In this document: in pieces, positions 6,807-14,509 of the stretch
Layout of the letters: each line of letters begins with the position of its first letter
Position numbering within the stretch: the first letter of the stretch is position 1
Origin: an uncultured Selenomonadales bacterium
Lineage (GTDB): Bacteria > Bacillota > Negativicutes > Selenomonadales > Selenomonadaceae
NCBI GenBank assembly: GCA_946403735.1
Contig: CAMJAZ010000004.1
Location: forward strand, 1-14,714
DNA: 14,714 bases
Direction: 5' to 3'
The notes under the pieces: model-generated
What the model was told of the DNA's origin: nothing
The model's input: only the letters and a program-made list of their open reading frames with translations
Database searches by the model: none
Translations under genes and position numbers: made by a program

Positions 6807-8051
6807 TTGGGAAATAGAGTTGTCGTAACTGGATTAGGCGCTATTACGCCGATTGGTACAGGTAAAGAAAAATTTTTAGCAGGACTGCGCGAAGGTCGAA
6901 ACGGTATCGAACGAATCACGCAATTTGATCCTGCTGAATACAATTCACAAATTGCTGGCGAAGTTAAAGATTTTAATCCAGATGACTTTATCGACAAAAA
7001 AGAATCTAAACGTATGGACAGGTACGCGCAATTAGCAGTAGCGGCGGCTAAACTTGCACTTGATGACGCGGCGATTGACCTTGAAAAAATTAATCGCGAA
7101 CGTGTAGGCGTTTTCGTCGGCGCAGGTATCGGCGGTATGCAAACTCTTCATAATCAATACCAAAAACTTTTTGCTAAAGGTCCGTCGAAGATTAGCCCAT
7201 TCTTCATTCCGATGATGATTGCTAATATGGCGACTGGACAAGTTGCAATTACGCTCGGCGTTCATGGACCTTCAGCCTGTGTCGTGACTGCCTGCGCGAC
7301 TGGTACTAATTGCATTGGTGACGCCTTCCGCGTAATTGAACGGGGCGAAGCTGATGTAATGTTCGCAGGTGGTGCAGAAGCTAGCATTTCACAAGCTGGC
7401 GTTGCAGGTTTCGCGGCTATGAAGGCTCTCTGCGCGGATCACAATGACGATCCACACCACGCATCAAGACCTTTCGATAAAAATCGTAGCGGTTTTGTAA
7501 TTGGCGAAGGCGCGGGAATTATTACGCTGGAAAGTCTTGAACATGCTAAAAATCGTGGCGCTAAAATTTACGCGGAAATTATCGGCTACGGTCGAAACAA
7601 TGACGCTTACCATATCACGACGCCCGCTCCTGAAGGCGAATTTCAAGCTAAATGTATTCAGCTTGCACTTGACGACGCTAAGATTTCTCCTGCTGATGTT
7701 GACTACATTAACGCGCACGGCACGTCGACGCATTTTAACGACGAAGGTGAAACAAAGGCGATTAAAACTGTTTTCGGCGAACACGCCTATAAACTTGCCG
7801 TCTCTTCCACAAAATCTATGACAGGTCATATGCTCGGCGCGGCTGGTGGCGTTGAGGCTATCGCCAGCGTTTTAGCCATTTCAGAAAATTTCTTGCCGCC
7901 TACGATTAACTATGAAACACCTGATGAAGGACTTGACCTCGACTACGTGCCGAATACTGCGCGGGATAAAATTGTAAACGTTGCCATTTCAAATTCCTTC
8001 GGTTTCGGCGGTCATAATGCTTGCTTAGTCTTCAAAAAATTTGCCGATTAG
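6807..8051 (+). CDS. fabF: 3-oxoacyl-ACP synthase II
   Basis: This condensing enzyme elongates acyl-ACP with malonyl-ACP. From TTG at 6807 the product is 414 residues, the normal KAS II length. The triad falls at C163 (TACATGTN), H304 (NAHGTST) and H341 ([11 protein letters not shown]), within one residue of E. coli FabF. The ribosome site AAAGGAG is at 6792-6798. The frame stays open upstream to 6735, right behind the previous stop, but that part is 7-bp repeat without a ribosome site and adds 24 unlikely residues. It lies 15 bp before rnc and is probably cotranscribed with it. Confidence 0.96.
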   Translation: MGNRVVVTGLGAITPIGTGKEKFLAGLREGRNGIERITQFDPAEYNSQIAGEVKDFNPDDFIDKKESKRMDRYAQLAVAAAKLALDDAAIDLEKINRERVGVFVGAGIGGMQTLHNQYQKLFAKGPSKISPFFIPMMIANMATGQVAITLGVHGPSACVVTACATGTNCIGDAFRVIERGEADVMFAGGAEASISQAGVAGFAAMKALCADHNDDPHHASRPFDKNRSGFVIGEGAGIITLESLEHAKNRGAKIYAEIIGYGRNNDAYHITTPAPEGEFQAKCIQLALDDAKISPADVDYINAHGTSTHFNDEGETKAIKTVFGEHAYKLAVSSTKSMTGHMLGAAGGVEAIASVLAISENFLPPTINYETPDEGLDLDYVPNTARDKIVNVAISNSFGFGGHNACLVFKKFAD

Positions 8052-8066
8052 GAAGGCGGAAAAATT

Positions 8067-8915
8067 TTGTCGAAAAAAAATAAGGAAGAATTAATTCCAA
8101 AAGTTTTAACTGAAAAAACTATTCCGCTTTACGACGGCTTGATAAGTTGTCCGATTGACGCGCCGCGCCGTCGAACTTTAGATGCTTTCCAAAAAAAAAT
8201 CGGCGTTACTTTTAATCGAATCGAAATTTTAAATATCGCGCTTACTCACAGTTCATATTCGCGCAGTTACGGTAAAGTTTTTAACGACAATGAAAAGCTT
8301 GAGTATATGGGCGATGCCGTTTTGGAATTGGCGTCAAGCACTTACATTTTTAAAAAATTTCCTTCACTCTCCGAAGGCGATTTAACTAAACTTCGTGCAA
8401 GCGTCGTTTGTCAAGCAACTTTAGCTAAAATCGCTAGACGTTTGAAAATAGGCGATAAACTTTTATTCGATTACGGCGAAGAATCTACTGGCGGTAGCGA
8501 TCGCGATTCAAATTTGGAGGACGCCTTTGAATCAATTATCGGCGCAATTTATCTTGACTTGGGCTGGGATGCCGCTAAAAATTTCGTCTTCATACAACTT
8601 GCTCCTGAATTTAAAAATCTTACCGACGAAAATATTTCCGACGAATTACCTAAAATTATTCGCAAAAATCTTTCCGATTATAAATCAAACTTACAAGAAT
8701 TTTTGATGAAAGATAATCCCAACGTCAAAATTGAATACGTCGAACTTAATTCAAGTGGTCCGCCGCATATGCCGACTTTTGAATATGCCGTGAAAATCGA
8801 TGATAAAATTTTCGGTAAAGGCACGGGAAATTCAAAAAAACTTGCCGAACAAATGGCTGCAAAAAAAGCTTTACAGAAATTGGAAAATCAACTTAAAAAA
8901 TCTGAAGAAAACTAA
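8067..8915 (+). CDS. rnc: Ribonuclease III
   Basis: This endonuclease cleaves double-stranded RNA and matures rRNA precursors. The signature NEKLEYMGDAVL is at 75-86, with predicted metal ligands E79, D83, D152 and E155 (LEDAFESIIGAIYLD). The double-stranded RNA-binding domain runs from about 210 to 274 (NLQEFLM to AAKKALQKL). The total of 282 residues exceeds the common 225-235, mainly through about 35 extra N-terminal residues before the domain starts near 37. The start is TTG at 8067 after GGAAGG at 8051-8056, overlapping the fabF stop. The fab-rnc neighbourhood is usual in Firmicutes. Confidence 0.95.
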   Translation: MSKKNKEELIPKVLTEKTIPLYDGLISCPIDAPRRRTLDAFQKKIGVTFNRIEILNIALTHSSYSRSYGKVFNDNEKLEYMGDAVLELASSTYIFKKFPSLSEGDLTKLRASVVCQATLAKIARRLKIGDKLLFDYGEESTGGSDRDSNLEDAFESIIGAIYLDLGWDAAKNFVFIQLAPEFKNLTDENISDELPKIIRKNLSDYKSNLQEFLMKDNPNVKIEYVELNSSGPPHMPTFEYAVKIDDKIFGKGTGNSKKLAEQMAAKKALQKLENQLKKSEEN

Positions 8916-8923
8916 TTTCACAA

Positions 8924-8949
8924 GGCGGGAAATTTTAACCGCCGTTTTT
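8924..8949 (+). terminator. Rho-independent terminator after rnc (copy 1)
   Basis: GGCGG (8924-8928) pairs with CCGCC (8939-8943) around a 10-nt loop, followed by GTTTTT. The same 26 bases recur at 11131-11156, after the RTX gene. Confidence 0.75.
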
Positions 8950-8993
8950 ATCCCAAAAAGGCGAGAATACCCCCGCTTGAGGAATCGCCAATA

Positions 8994-9022
8994 TTGACTG
9001 TGTAAATTACGTATGTTAAAAT
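8994..9022 (+). promoter_or_regulatory. Predicted promoter for the structured leader and RTX gene
   Basis: TTGACT (8994-8999) lies exactly 17 bp before TAAAAT (9017-9022), with TG at 9014-9015 as extended -10. It is the best promoter in the window. Transcription would begin near 9029, giving a leader of about 267 nt before the ATG at 9296. A 5-bp hairpin (GGCGA 8960-8964 with TCGCC 8985-8989) lies just upstream. Confidence 0.65.
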
Positions 9023-9119
9023 TTTTCAGGTGGCGAGATTGGCGGTTGGTAGTAAAAACGTTCTACCGTAAAAACAAGCGTAAAGTGGATGACTGACACT
9101 CTAAAAAAGTGTAATAATA

Positions 9120-9270
9120 AAAAGTAAGCGGAGACCTTAGGGCGACCGTGTATGGGCAACTTGGCATTGCCTTTGAGAATAAGGGCGCACGTCGGCGAAT
9201 AAGGACTGACCTCTACAGAGTTCAAACTTCTCATAAATCCCCCGTCTCTATAGGCGGTGGGAGTGTTCAA
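9120..9270 (+). ncRNA. Structured RNA resembling the omega RNA/right end of an IS200/IS605 (TnpB) element
   Basis: Three nested stems can form: CCTTA (9135-9139) with TAAGG (9200-9204), CGACCGTG (9143-9150) with CACGTCG (9188-9194, one bulge), and GGCAA (9155-9159) with TTGCC (9167-9171). A final hairpin joins 9238-9246 with 9253-9262 (9 bp, one bulged T, 6-nt loop) and is followed by GTGTTCAA ending at 9270. A terminal hairpin of this kind followed by a TCAA cleavage sequence is known from the right ends of IS200/IS605 elements, where it also forms the 3' part of the TnpB guide RNA. No tnpA or tnpB is present, so this is a relic, a non-autonomous copy or a reused RNA. The boundary at 9120 is approximate. 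The alternative is an unrelated cis-regulatory leader. Confidence 0.5.
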
Positions 9271-9295
9271 TGAAATTATTTAAGGAGAAAATTTA

Positions 9296-11107
9296 ATGGC
9301 AACAGCAGTTGAAACAATGAAAAATTTTATAAATGTCTTAACCGATTATTCGCAGGACACTTCCGAAATTGGACGAATCGCCCTTGATGACGCGATTAGA
9401 AAGACGACAATTTTTCCGAGTCTTAAAGATGCGGTTAAAGACCTTGAAAGAAAATTAATTGACACTTATCCCGATACCGATACAAGACTTCAACAGGCTA
9501 CGGGAATTGTTATCGGCGCGGCTAATAATTATACAGTAGACACCGGCGCAATTACAGGTTCAAATGCCGGTGGAAGTGTCGTTAAAAATGCCCAAGACAT
9601 TGTACCAGAAGACGGAGATTTAAATTCCGCAACTTTGCCGACTCCCGGTTCAACTTCGCAAATTACTTATACGGGAGATGACGGAAAAAGTTTTACCTTC
9701 AATGTCAAATGGCCTGATAGTTTTACCGCGCTTATAGACGGAAGGGGTTTTATTAGAAATCACCCCAACGCAGATTCACTTGAATTGAAACTTTTTTCTG
9801 ACTCAAAATCTCGCATTGAGTTTGACGATTTGGACGCAACCGACAGCGTAAAAGAATTACTTAAGAACGCGGCGGCGACAATCTTAAAAGGAATGAATAC
9901 CTATTGGTTTAAAGAAGGGGCTAAACTTGTTTATGATTCTTTTGGAATTGGACTTGACGGACAGACAATCGAAGTAGGGTTTATTGGGACAGGTCCTTTC
10001 ATTCAAGCAGGGGCCATAACTGGGGGAACTCGTTTAGATTCCAAACCAAATGAAAAAATATATCTCACGGTAAACATTGCATCGGCTGCAACAATAGATT
10101 CCGAAAACCCCAACGGGAGCGTTTTAGATACATCCGGTGGGATTTCGTACTATTTGGATCGCGAAATTGCCCATGAATTGGTTCACGCTACAATGGCGGC
10201 AATGGGGATTATGAAAAACGATATGCCGCAATTTTTCACTGAAGGAATTGCGGAGGCAGTTCATGGTGCTGAAGATTGTCTCGGGCGTTCTGACGACATT
10301 GTTACGCTTGTCAACGATTCAGATACTTTGATTGAAAATTTGAATTTTGGCGAAGGCACGGGGGCTCAATATGCTTATCCTGCCGGTTATATGTTCATGC
10401 GGTTTCTTGCTCATCAAAATTTGAATACTGCCGCGATTATCGGCGATCCTTCTCAAGCTCAAAACTTCGATTACTACGGAAATAATGAAGTTATCACAAA
10501 TTATTCTGACGCTGACACGGTTAATTATCAAGCGGGATTTACTGAAGTTAAAACGCCAAATATTTTCGGTTCTTCTTTTACTTATGATGATTTCACCGTT
10601 GAGGCGCAGGACGGCAATAAATTAATTCTGCGCGATGTTCGCGGAAAATTGATGACGTTCAACACTGCGGGCGGAAATGTCTACGCTTTTATGGCAAATA
10701 ATTCCAGCGAAATTAACGGTAATGCTTTCAGGGACGGAAATAATTACCAAATAATTTTTGGCGCAAATTACGAAAATAATATTCTCCGTGCAGGCAATAG
10801 CGGCTCACAACTTTGGGGCGGAGTCAGCGGCAATGATGAACTTTTCGGCGGAAATGGTCAAGATATTTTCATTTATAACTACAATGACGGCAACGATACG
10901 ATTCATAACGCGGAAAGTCAAGATACTGTTTCGTTGAGAGAAATTTCTCTTGATGACATTTCTTCCGCGCAGATTCTTGACAACGGCGTTAATTTAAATT
11001 TCACCGACGGCGGCTCATTAACTATTGACGGACAAATTTCAAGTTTCACTGTCGAAAATAAAACTTATCGCGCAGATTTTCAAAATAAATCTTGGAGCGA
11101 ATCATAA
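9296..11107 (+). CDS. Putative secreted gluzincin metallopeptidase with C-terminal RTX repeats
   Basis: The protein has 603 residues. The zinc motif HELVH (293-297) is followed 19 residues on by E316 in FFTEGIAE, the HExxH-x18-E pattern of gluzincins; E294 would be the catalytic base. The stretch around it (YLDREIAHELVHATMA ... FFTEGIAEAVHGAED) resembles the peptidase domain of flagellinolysins and related Negativicute proteins. Near 507-525, GGVSGNDELFGGNGQDIF forms RTX-type calcium-binding turns, and about 75 residues follow, as in type I secretion substrates. There is no N-terminal signal peptide, which fits that route. The N-terminus (1-70) is mainly helical, then a GITGSNAGG-like hinge near 85-93. 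ATG follows AAGGAG (9282-9287). Substrate unknown; no T1SS genes are in the window. Confidence 0.8.
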   Translation: MATAVETMKNFINVLTDYSQDTSEIGRIALDDAIRKTTIFPSLKDAVKDLERKLIDTYPDTDTRLQQATGIVIGAANNYTVDTGAITGSNAGGSVVKNAQDIVPEDGDLNSATLPTPGSTSQITYTGDDGKSFTFNVKWPDSFTALIDGRGFIRNHPNADSLELKLFSDSKSRIEFDDLDATDSVKELLKNAAATILKGMNTYWFKEGAKLVYDSFGIGLDGQTIEVGFIGTGPFIQAGAITGGTRLDSKPNEKIYLTVNIASAATIDSENPNGSVLDTSGGISYYLDREIAHELVHATMAAMGIMKNDMPQFFTEGIAEAVHGAEDCLGRSDDIVTLVNDSDTLIENLNFGEGTGAQYAYPAGYMFMRFLAHQNLNTAAIIGDPSQAQNFDYYGNNEVITNYSDADTVNYQAGFTEVKTPNIFGSSFTYDDFTVEAQDGNKLILRDVRGKLMTFNTAGGNVYAFMANNSSEINGNAFRDGNNYQIIFGANYENNILRAGNSGSQLWGGVSGNDELFGGNGQDIFIYNYNDGNDTIHNAESQDTVSLREISLDDISSAQILDNGVNLNFTDGGSLTIDGQISSFTVENKTYRADFQNKSWSES

Positions 11108-11129
11108 TTTAAAAATTTTTAACTTTACA

Positions 11130-11158
11130 CGGCGGGAAATTTTAACCGCCGTTTTTTT
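11130..11158 (+). terminator. Rho-independent terminator after the RTX gene (copy 2)
   Basis: CGGCGG (11130-11135) pairs with CCGCCG (11146-11151), followed by seven T. Twenty-six bases are identical to the rnc terminator at 8924-8949, including the 10-nt loop. Confidence 0.85.
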
Positions 11159-11163
11159 GTTGC

Positions 11164-11191
11164 TTGAAAAATATTTTTTTGCATGTAAAAT
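11164..11191 (+). promoter_or_regulatory. Predicted promoter of mutS
   Basis: TTGAAA (11164-11169) lies 16 bp before TAAAAT (11186-11191). It follows directly on the RTX terminator, so mutS needs its own promoter. The leader would be about 30 nt, with a weak ribosome site AGTGAG at 11213-11218. Confidence 0.5.
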
Positions 11192-11226
11192 AAATGCGAA
11201 TAATTATTTTAAAGTGAGATGATTAG

Positions 11227-13821
11227 TTGACTACACATAAAAATGCTATAAATCCGCGTTCAAAGTCTTTAACGCTTACGCCGATGATGCAACAGTACAA
11301 CGCGGCGAAAAGTCAAAATCAAGACGCGCTTTTATTTTTTCGTTTAGGCGATTTTTACGAAATGTTTTACGACGACGCTACTACTGCGTCTCAAGTTTTG
11401 GGCTTGACTATGACTCACCGCCAAGATATTCCAATGTGTGGTGTACCTGCCCATGCCGTTGAACCCTACATTCAAAAGTTAGTTCAAAATGGTTATCGCG
11501 TCGCTATCGTCGACCAAATCGGCGATCCTAAGGCGAAGGGTTTAACTGAACGCCAACTTACCAAAATTGTCACGCCTGGCACGATTTTAACCGATGACGC
11601 GCTGACTAACGCCAATAATAATTTTTTGACGCTGATTCTTGAAAATGATGATGAAATTGCAATTTCCGCCGCTGATGTTTCAACTGGCGAAATTTTTTAT
11701 TCTCTCTACGACGGCAAGGAACGTGAACAAAATCTTTTCGACGAACTTTACAGAATTTCTCCGCACGAAATTTTAATTGTCGACGACGTAAAATTTTTTG
11801 ACAGGCTTAAAAAATTTGCCGATGCTAAACTTGATAACTGCACCTTCACAAAATTTTCTCCTAAAGATGATTCAAATTTCTTAGCGAAACATTTTTCTGA
11901 AGAAAATTTTCCTGTCTCCGATACTGCGTCCCAAGCCGTCGAATTTCTATTGCATTATCTCCACAAAACTATTCGCACCGATTTAAATCACATTTCTAAA
12001 CTTTCGCGCCTAGAAAATAGCAGCCATTTAATTCTTGACGCCTCAACACTAAAAAATTTGGAAATTATTCGTAACCTGCGCGACGGTTCAAAGAAAAATA
12101 CTTTGTACGACATCACAGACGCCACGAAAACGCCTTTAGGCGCACGTTTGCTACGTCGTTGGCTAGAAAGTCCACTTGTCGACGTAAACGCCATAAATCG
12201 ACGCTTAGACGCCGTAGAAGAGCTTGTCAAAAATTTTTCTATGCGCCAAAATCTGCGCGAAATTTTTAAAGAAATTCGTGACGTTGAACGCCTTTTGACG
12301 AAAATTGAAATTAATTCCGCTAACGCCAACGATTTAACCAATTTAAAATTTTCCCTACGAAATTTGCCGAAAATTGCCGACGCTATGCAAAATGTTTCTT
12401 CGGATATTTTATTGGCGTGTCGTGACGGACTAAAAGATTTTTCAGATGAAATTGATTTAATTGACCGCGCCATTGAGGAGGAGGCGCCAACTTCCATTCG
12501 TGACGGCGCAATTATTAAATTCGGCTTTGATGAAAATCTTGACGAATACAGAAAAATTTCGTCCGACAGCAAAAATTTTCTGCAAGAATTTGAAGAAAAT
12601 GAACGCATTAAAACTGGTATTCGATCGCTGAAAGTTGGCTACAATCGAATTTTCGGTTACTATATCGAAGTTAGACACAGCGGCACTAGCAAAATTCCTG
12701 AAAATTACGTCCGCAAACAAACTTTAGCCAATGCTGAACGTTATATCACGCAGGAACTTCGCGACTTTGAAACAAAAATTCTCGGCGCTCAAGAAAAAAT
12801 TGTCACGCTTGAATACAATATTTTTTGCCAAGTTCGCGACAAAATTAAACTTCGCTTGCAAGATATTCAAGATACGGCGAAAAGACTTGCGATTATTGAT
12901 GTAATTCAAAGTTTTGCTGAAATTGCAACCGTAAATAATTTTGTTCGCCCAAATTTAAATTTTGAAGGAAAAATTCAAATTAAAGACGGTCGACATCCGC
13001 TCGTAGAAAAACTTTTGCGAAATGAACTTTTCGTGCCGAATGATACAAATTTAAATCCAAATCGCTGTTCGCTGATGATTATCACGGGTCCGAATATGGC
13101 GGGAAAATCTACTTATATGCGGCAAGTTGCGTTGATAACGTTGATGACGCAGGCGGGTAGTTTTGTACCAGCCGCCGCCGCAAATATTTCGCCAGTCGAC
13201 AGGATTTTTACGCGAATAGGCGCGGGTGATGATATTGTTAGCGGTCAATCAACTTTTATGGTTGAAATGAATGAAGTTGCGCAGATTTTAAAGTTTGCGA
13301 CGAATAAAAGTTTGATAATTTTGGACGAAGTTGGGCGCGGTACTTCGACTTTCGACGGTATGAGCATTGCCCGCGCAGTCGTTGAGTATATCGACAAAAA
13401 AATTTGCGCTAAAACTCTTTTTGCGACGCATTATCACGAATTGACAGACCTTGAAGAAATTTCAACGAAAATTGAAAATTTTTCAGTTGCAGTGAAGGAA
13501 CGCGGCAACGAAGTTATTTTTCTGCGCAGAATTAAAAAGGGCGGAGCTGATAAATCGTACGGAATTCAAGTTGCGAAATTGGCGGGCTTGCCTAAATCTG
13601 TGATGAAACGCGCGGAAGAAATTTTAGAAGCGTTGGAGAAAAATAAACCAGTTCAATCCACTTCGACAGTGTCTAAAAATAATTCTCCGCCAATGCAAAA
13701 TCTATTCGTCGACAATGCGATAAAAGATTTTTTGAAATTGGACGTGACGACCTTGACGCCGATTGAGGCAATGTCTAAACTTTACGAACTACAAAAAAAA
13801 TTATCACCAGAAGAAAATTGA
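11227..13821 (+). CDS. mutS: DNA mismatch repair protein MutS
   Basis: This 864-residue ATPase recognises mismatches and small loops and starts repair with MutL. The mismatch-reading F-x-E motif is F43-Y44-E45 in GDFYEMF. The connector, lever and clamp domains span roughly 130-570. The Walker A motif GPNMAGKST is at 621-629, and Walker B with signature is ILDEVGRGTSTFDG around 698-711 (D700, E701). The C-terminus keeps the short helical tail (TPIEAMSKLYELQKK) used for oligomerisation. The start is TTG at 11227. All motifs are intact. mutL, often next, is not in the window. Confidence 0.97.
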   Translation: MTTHKNAINPRSKSLTLTPMMQQYNAAKSQNQDALLFFRLGDFYEMFYDDATTASQVLGLTMTHRQDIPMCGVPAHAVEPYIQKLVQNGYRVAIVDQIGDPKAKGLTERQLTKIVTPGTILTDDALTNANNNFLTLILENDDEIAISAADVSTGEIFYSLYDGKEREQNLFDELYRISPHEILIVDDVKFFDRLKKFADAKLDNCTFTKFSPKDDSNFLAKHFSEENFPVSDTASQAVEFLLHYLHKTIRTDLNHISKLSRLENSSHLILDASTLKNLEIIRNLRDGSKKNTLYDITDATKTPLGARLLRRWLESPLVDVNAINRRLDAVEELVKNFSMRQNLREIFKEIRDVERLLTKIEINSANANDLTNLKFSLRNLPKIADAMQNVSSDILLACRDGLKDFSDEIDLIDRAIEEEAPTSIRDGAIIKFGFDENLDEYRKISSDSKNFLQEFEENERIKTGIRSLKVGYNRIFGYYIEVRHSGTSKIPENYVRKQTLANAERYITQELRDFETKILGAQEKIVTLEYNIFCQVRDKIKLRLQDIQDTAKRLAIIDVIQSFAEIATVNNFVRPNLNFEGKIQIKDGRHPLVEKLLRNELFVPNDTNLNPNRCSLMIITGPNMAGKSTYMRQVALITLMTQAGSFVPAAAANISPVDRIFTRIGAGDDIVSGQSTFMVEMNEVAQILKFATNKSLIILDEVGRGTSTFDGMSIARAVVEYIDKKICAKTLFATHYHELTDLEEISTKIENFSVAVKERGNEVIFLRRIKKGGADKSYGIQVAKLAGLPKSVMKRAEEILEALEKNKPVQSTSTVSKNNSPPMQNLFVDNAIKDFLKLDVTTLTPIEAMSKLYELQKKLSPEEN

Positions 13822-13862
13822 TGATAATTAAGAATTTTTAAAGGGAGCAGTAAATAGCTGAA

Positions 13863-14465
13863 ATGGAAAATTTTTTACAGACGCTTGAGAAAATGCGCAC
13901 TGCGATTAACGAAAAAAATTTTGAAGATTTAACGGCGCATGTTGACGTTGATAAATTTTTGAACGAAGGCTACGACGAAGTTATTGACGAATTGGCGATA
14001 AATTGCGCGAAATTCCATAAACTTTACCCGCACGATTTACTTTTCAAATTTGGTGCAACGGCGTTGAGATTCTACAATGAAAAATTTCGCAAAATTCATT
14101 TAGGATTTGTAAAGCGCACGATGAATGCTTACTTTGACAAAAATTTAGTTGCGCCGAAAAGTTTTATTACTAATCCGATAAATTTTTGTGGCGTCGAGCT
14201 TGGACGACTTTTGAAGGCGTTGAGTTGCGAAATTAAAAACGTTTCAATAGAAAATTCCCGCGCAGTTGCCGACGTTGATATTTTTGGCGATAATTCGTCT
14301 TACGGCAAAATGTGGGGAAATTTAAATTTTAAATTTGAATTTGTCAATGTAAATGGTACGTGGCAACTAAAAAGAATTTTAAATGTCCGTGAACTAGTGC
14401 CGCCAGTTTTGGATATGGCGGAAAGATTCTGGCCCAGTGAATGGGACTTGGGAATTAAGTTGTAA
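13863..14465 (+). CDS. Unrecognised 200-residue protein downstream of mutS
   Basis: I do not recognise this protein with confidence. Its N-terminus (FLQTLEKMRTAINEKNFEDLTAHVDVDKFL, about 4-33) has the layout of DUF2939-type proteins: a helix, then a short 'extent of exposure' strand, then helices and a beta-rich C-terminal half. The resemblance is loose. There is no signal peptide, membrane segment or cysteine motif. It lies 41 bp after mutS and is followed by a clear terminator, so it may be cotranscribed with mutS. The only strong ribosome site, GGGAG at 13843-13847, is 15 nt from the ATG, which is long; the codon at normal distance is ATA (13854), so the start is uncertain by three residues. 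Confidence 0.6.
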   Translation: MENFLQTLEKMRTAINEKNFEDLTAHVDVDKFLNEGYDEVIDELAINCAKFHKLYPHDLLFKFGATALRFYNEKFRKIHLGFVKRTMNAYFDKNLVAPKSFITNPINFCGVELGRLLKALSCEIKNVSIENSRAVADVDIFGDNSSYGKMWGNLNFKFEFVNVNGTWQLKRILNVRELVPPVLDMAERFWPSEWDLGIKL

Positions 14466-14476
14466 AAAATTTTAGT

Positions 14477-14509
14477 AAACTTGCTGAAAAATTTTGGGCA
14501 AGTTTTTTT
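14477..14509 (+). terminator. Rho-independent terminator between converging genes
   Basis: AAACTTGC (14477-14484) pairs with GCAAGTTT (14498-14505) around a 13-nt loop, and the T-run continues to 14509. It ends the mutS-side transcript and overlaps the stop codon of the minus-strand gene. Confidence 0.8.

Noticed and set aside
8960..8989. Second IS605-like right-end hairpin upstream of the promoter
   Set aside because: AATACCCCCGC resembles AATCCCCCGTC at 9236-9246, but only 5 bp pair and there is no matching G-rich arm or TCAA, so it is too weak to call.
9016..9270. 84-codon minus-strand open frame in the leader
   Set aside because: It is the antisense of the structured RNA/element end, with no ribosome site or recognisable protein family; such frames recur opposite IS605-type ends.
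11988..12608. 206-codon minus-strand open frame inside mutS
   Set aside because: Serine/arginine/lysine-rich composition is expected from the antisense of an A/T-biased gene; mutS is intact on the other strand.
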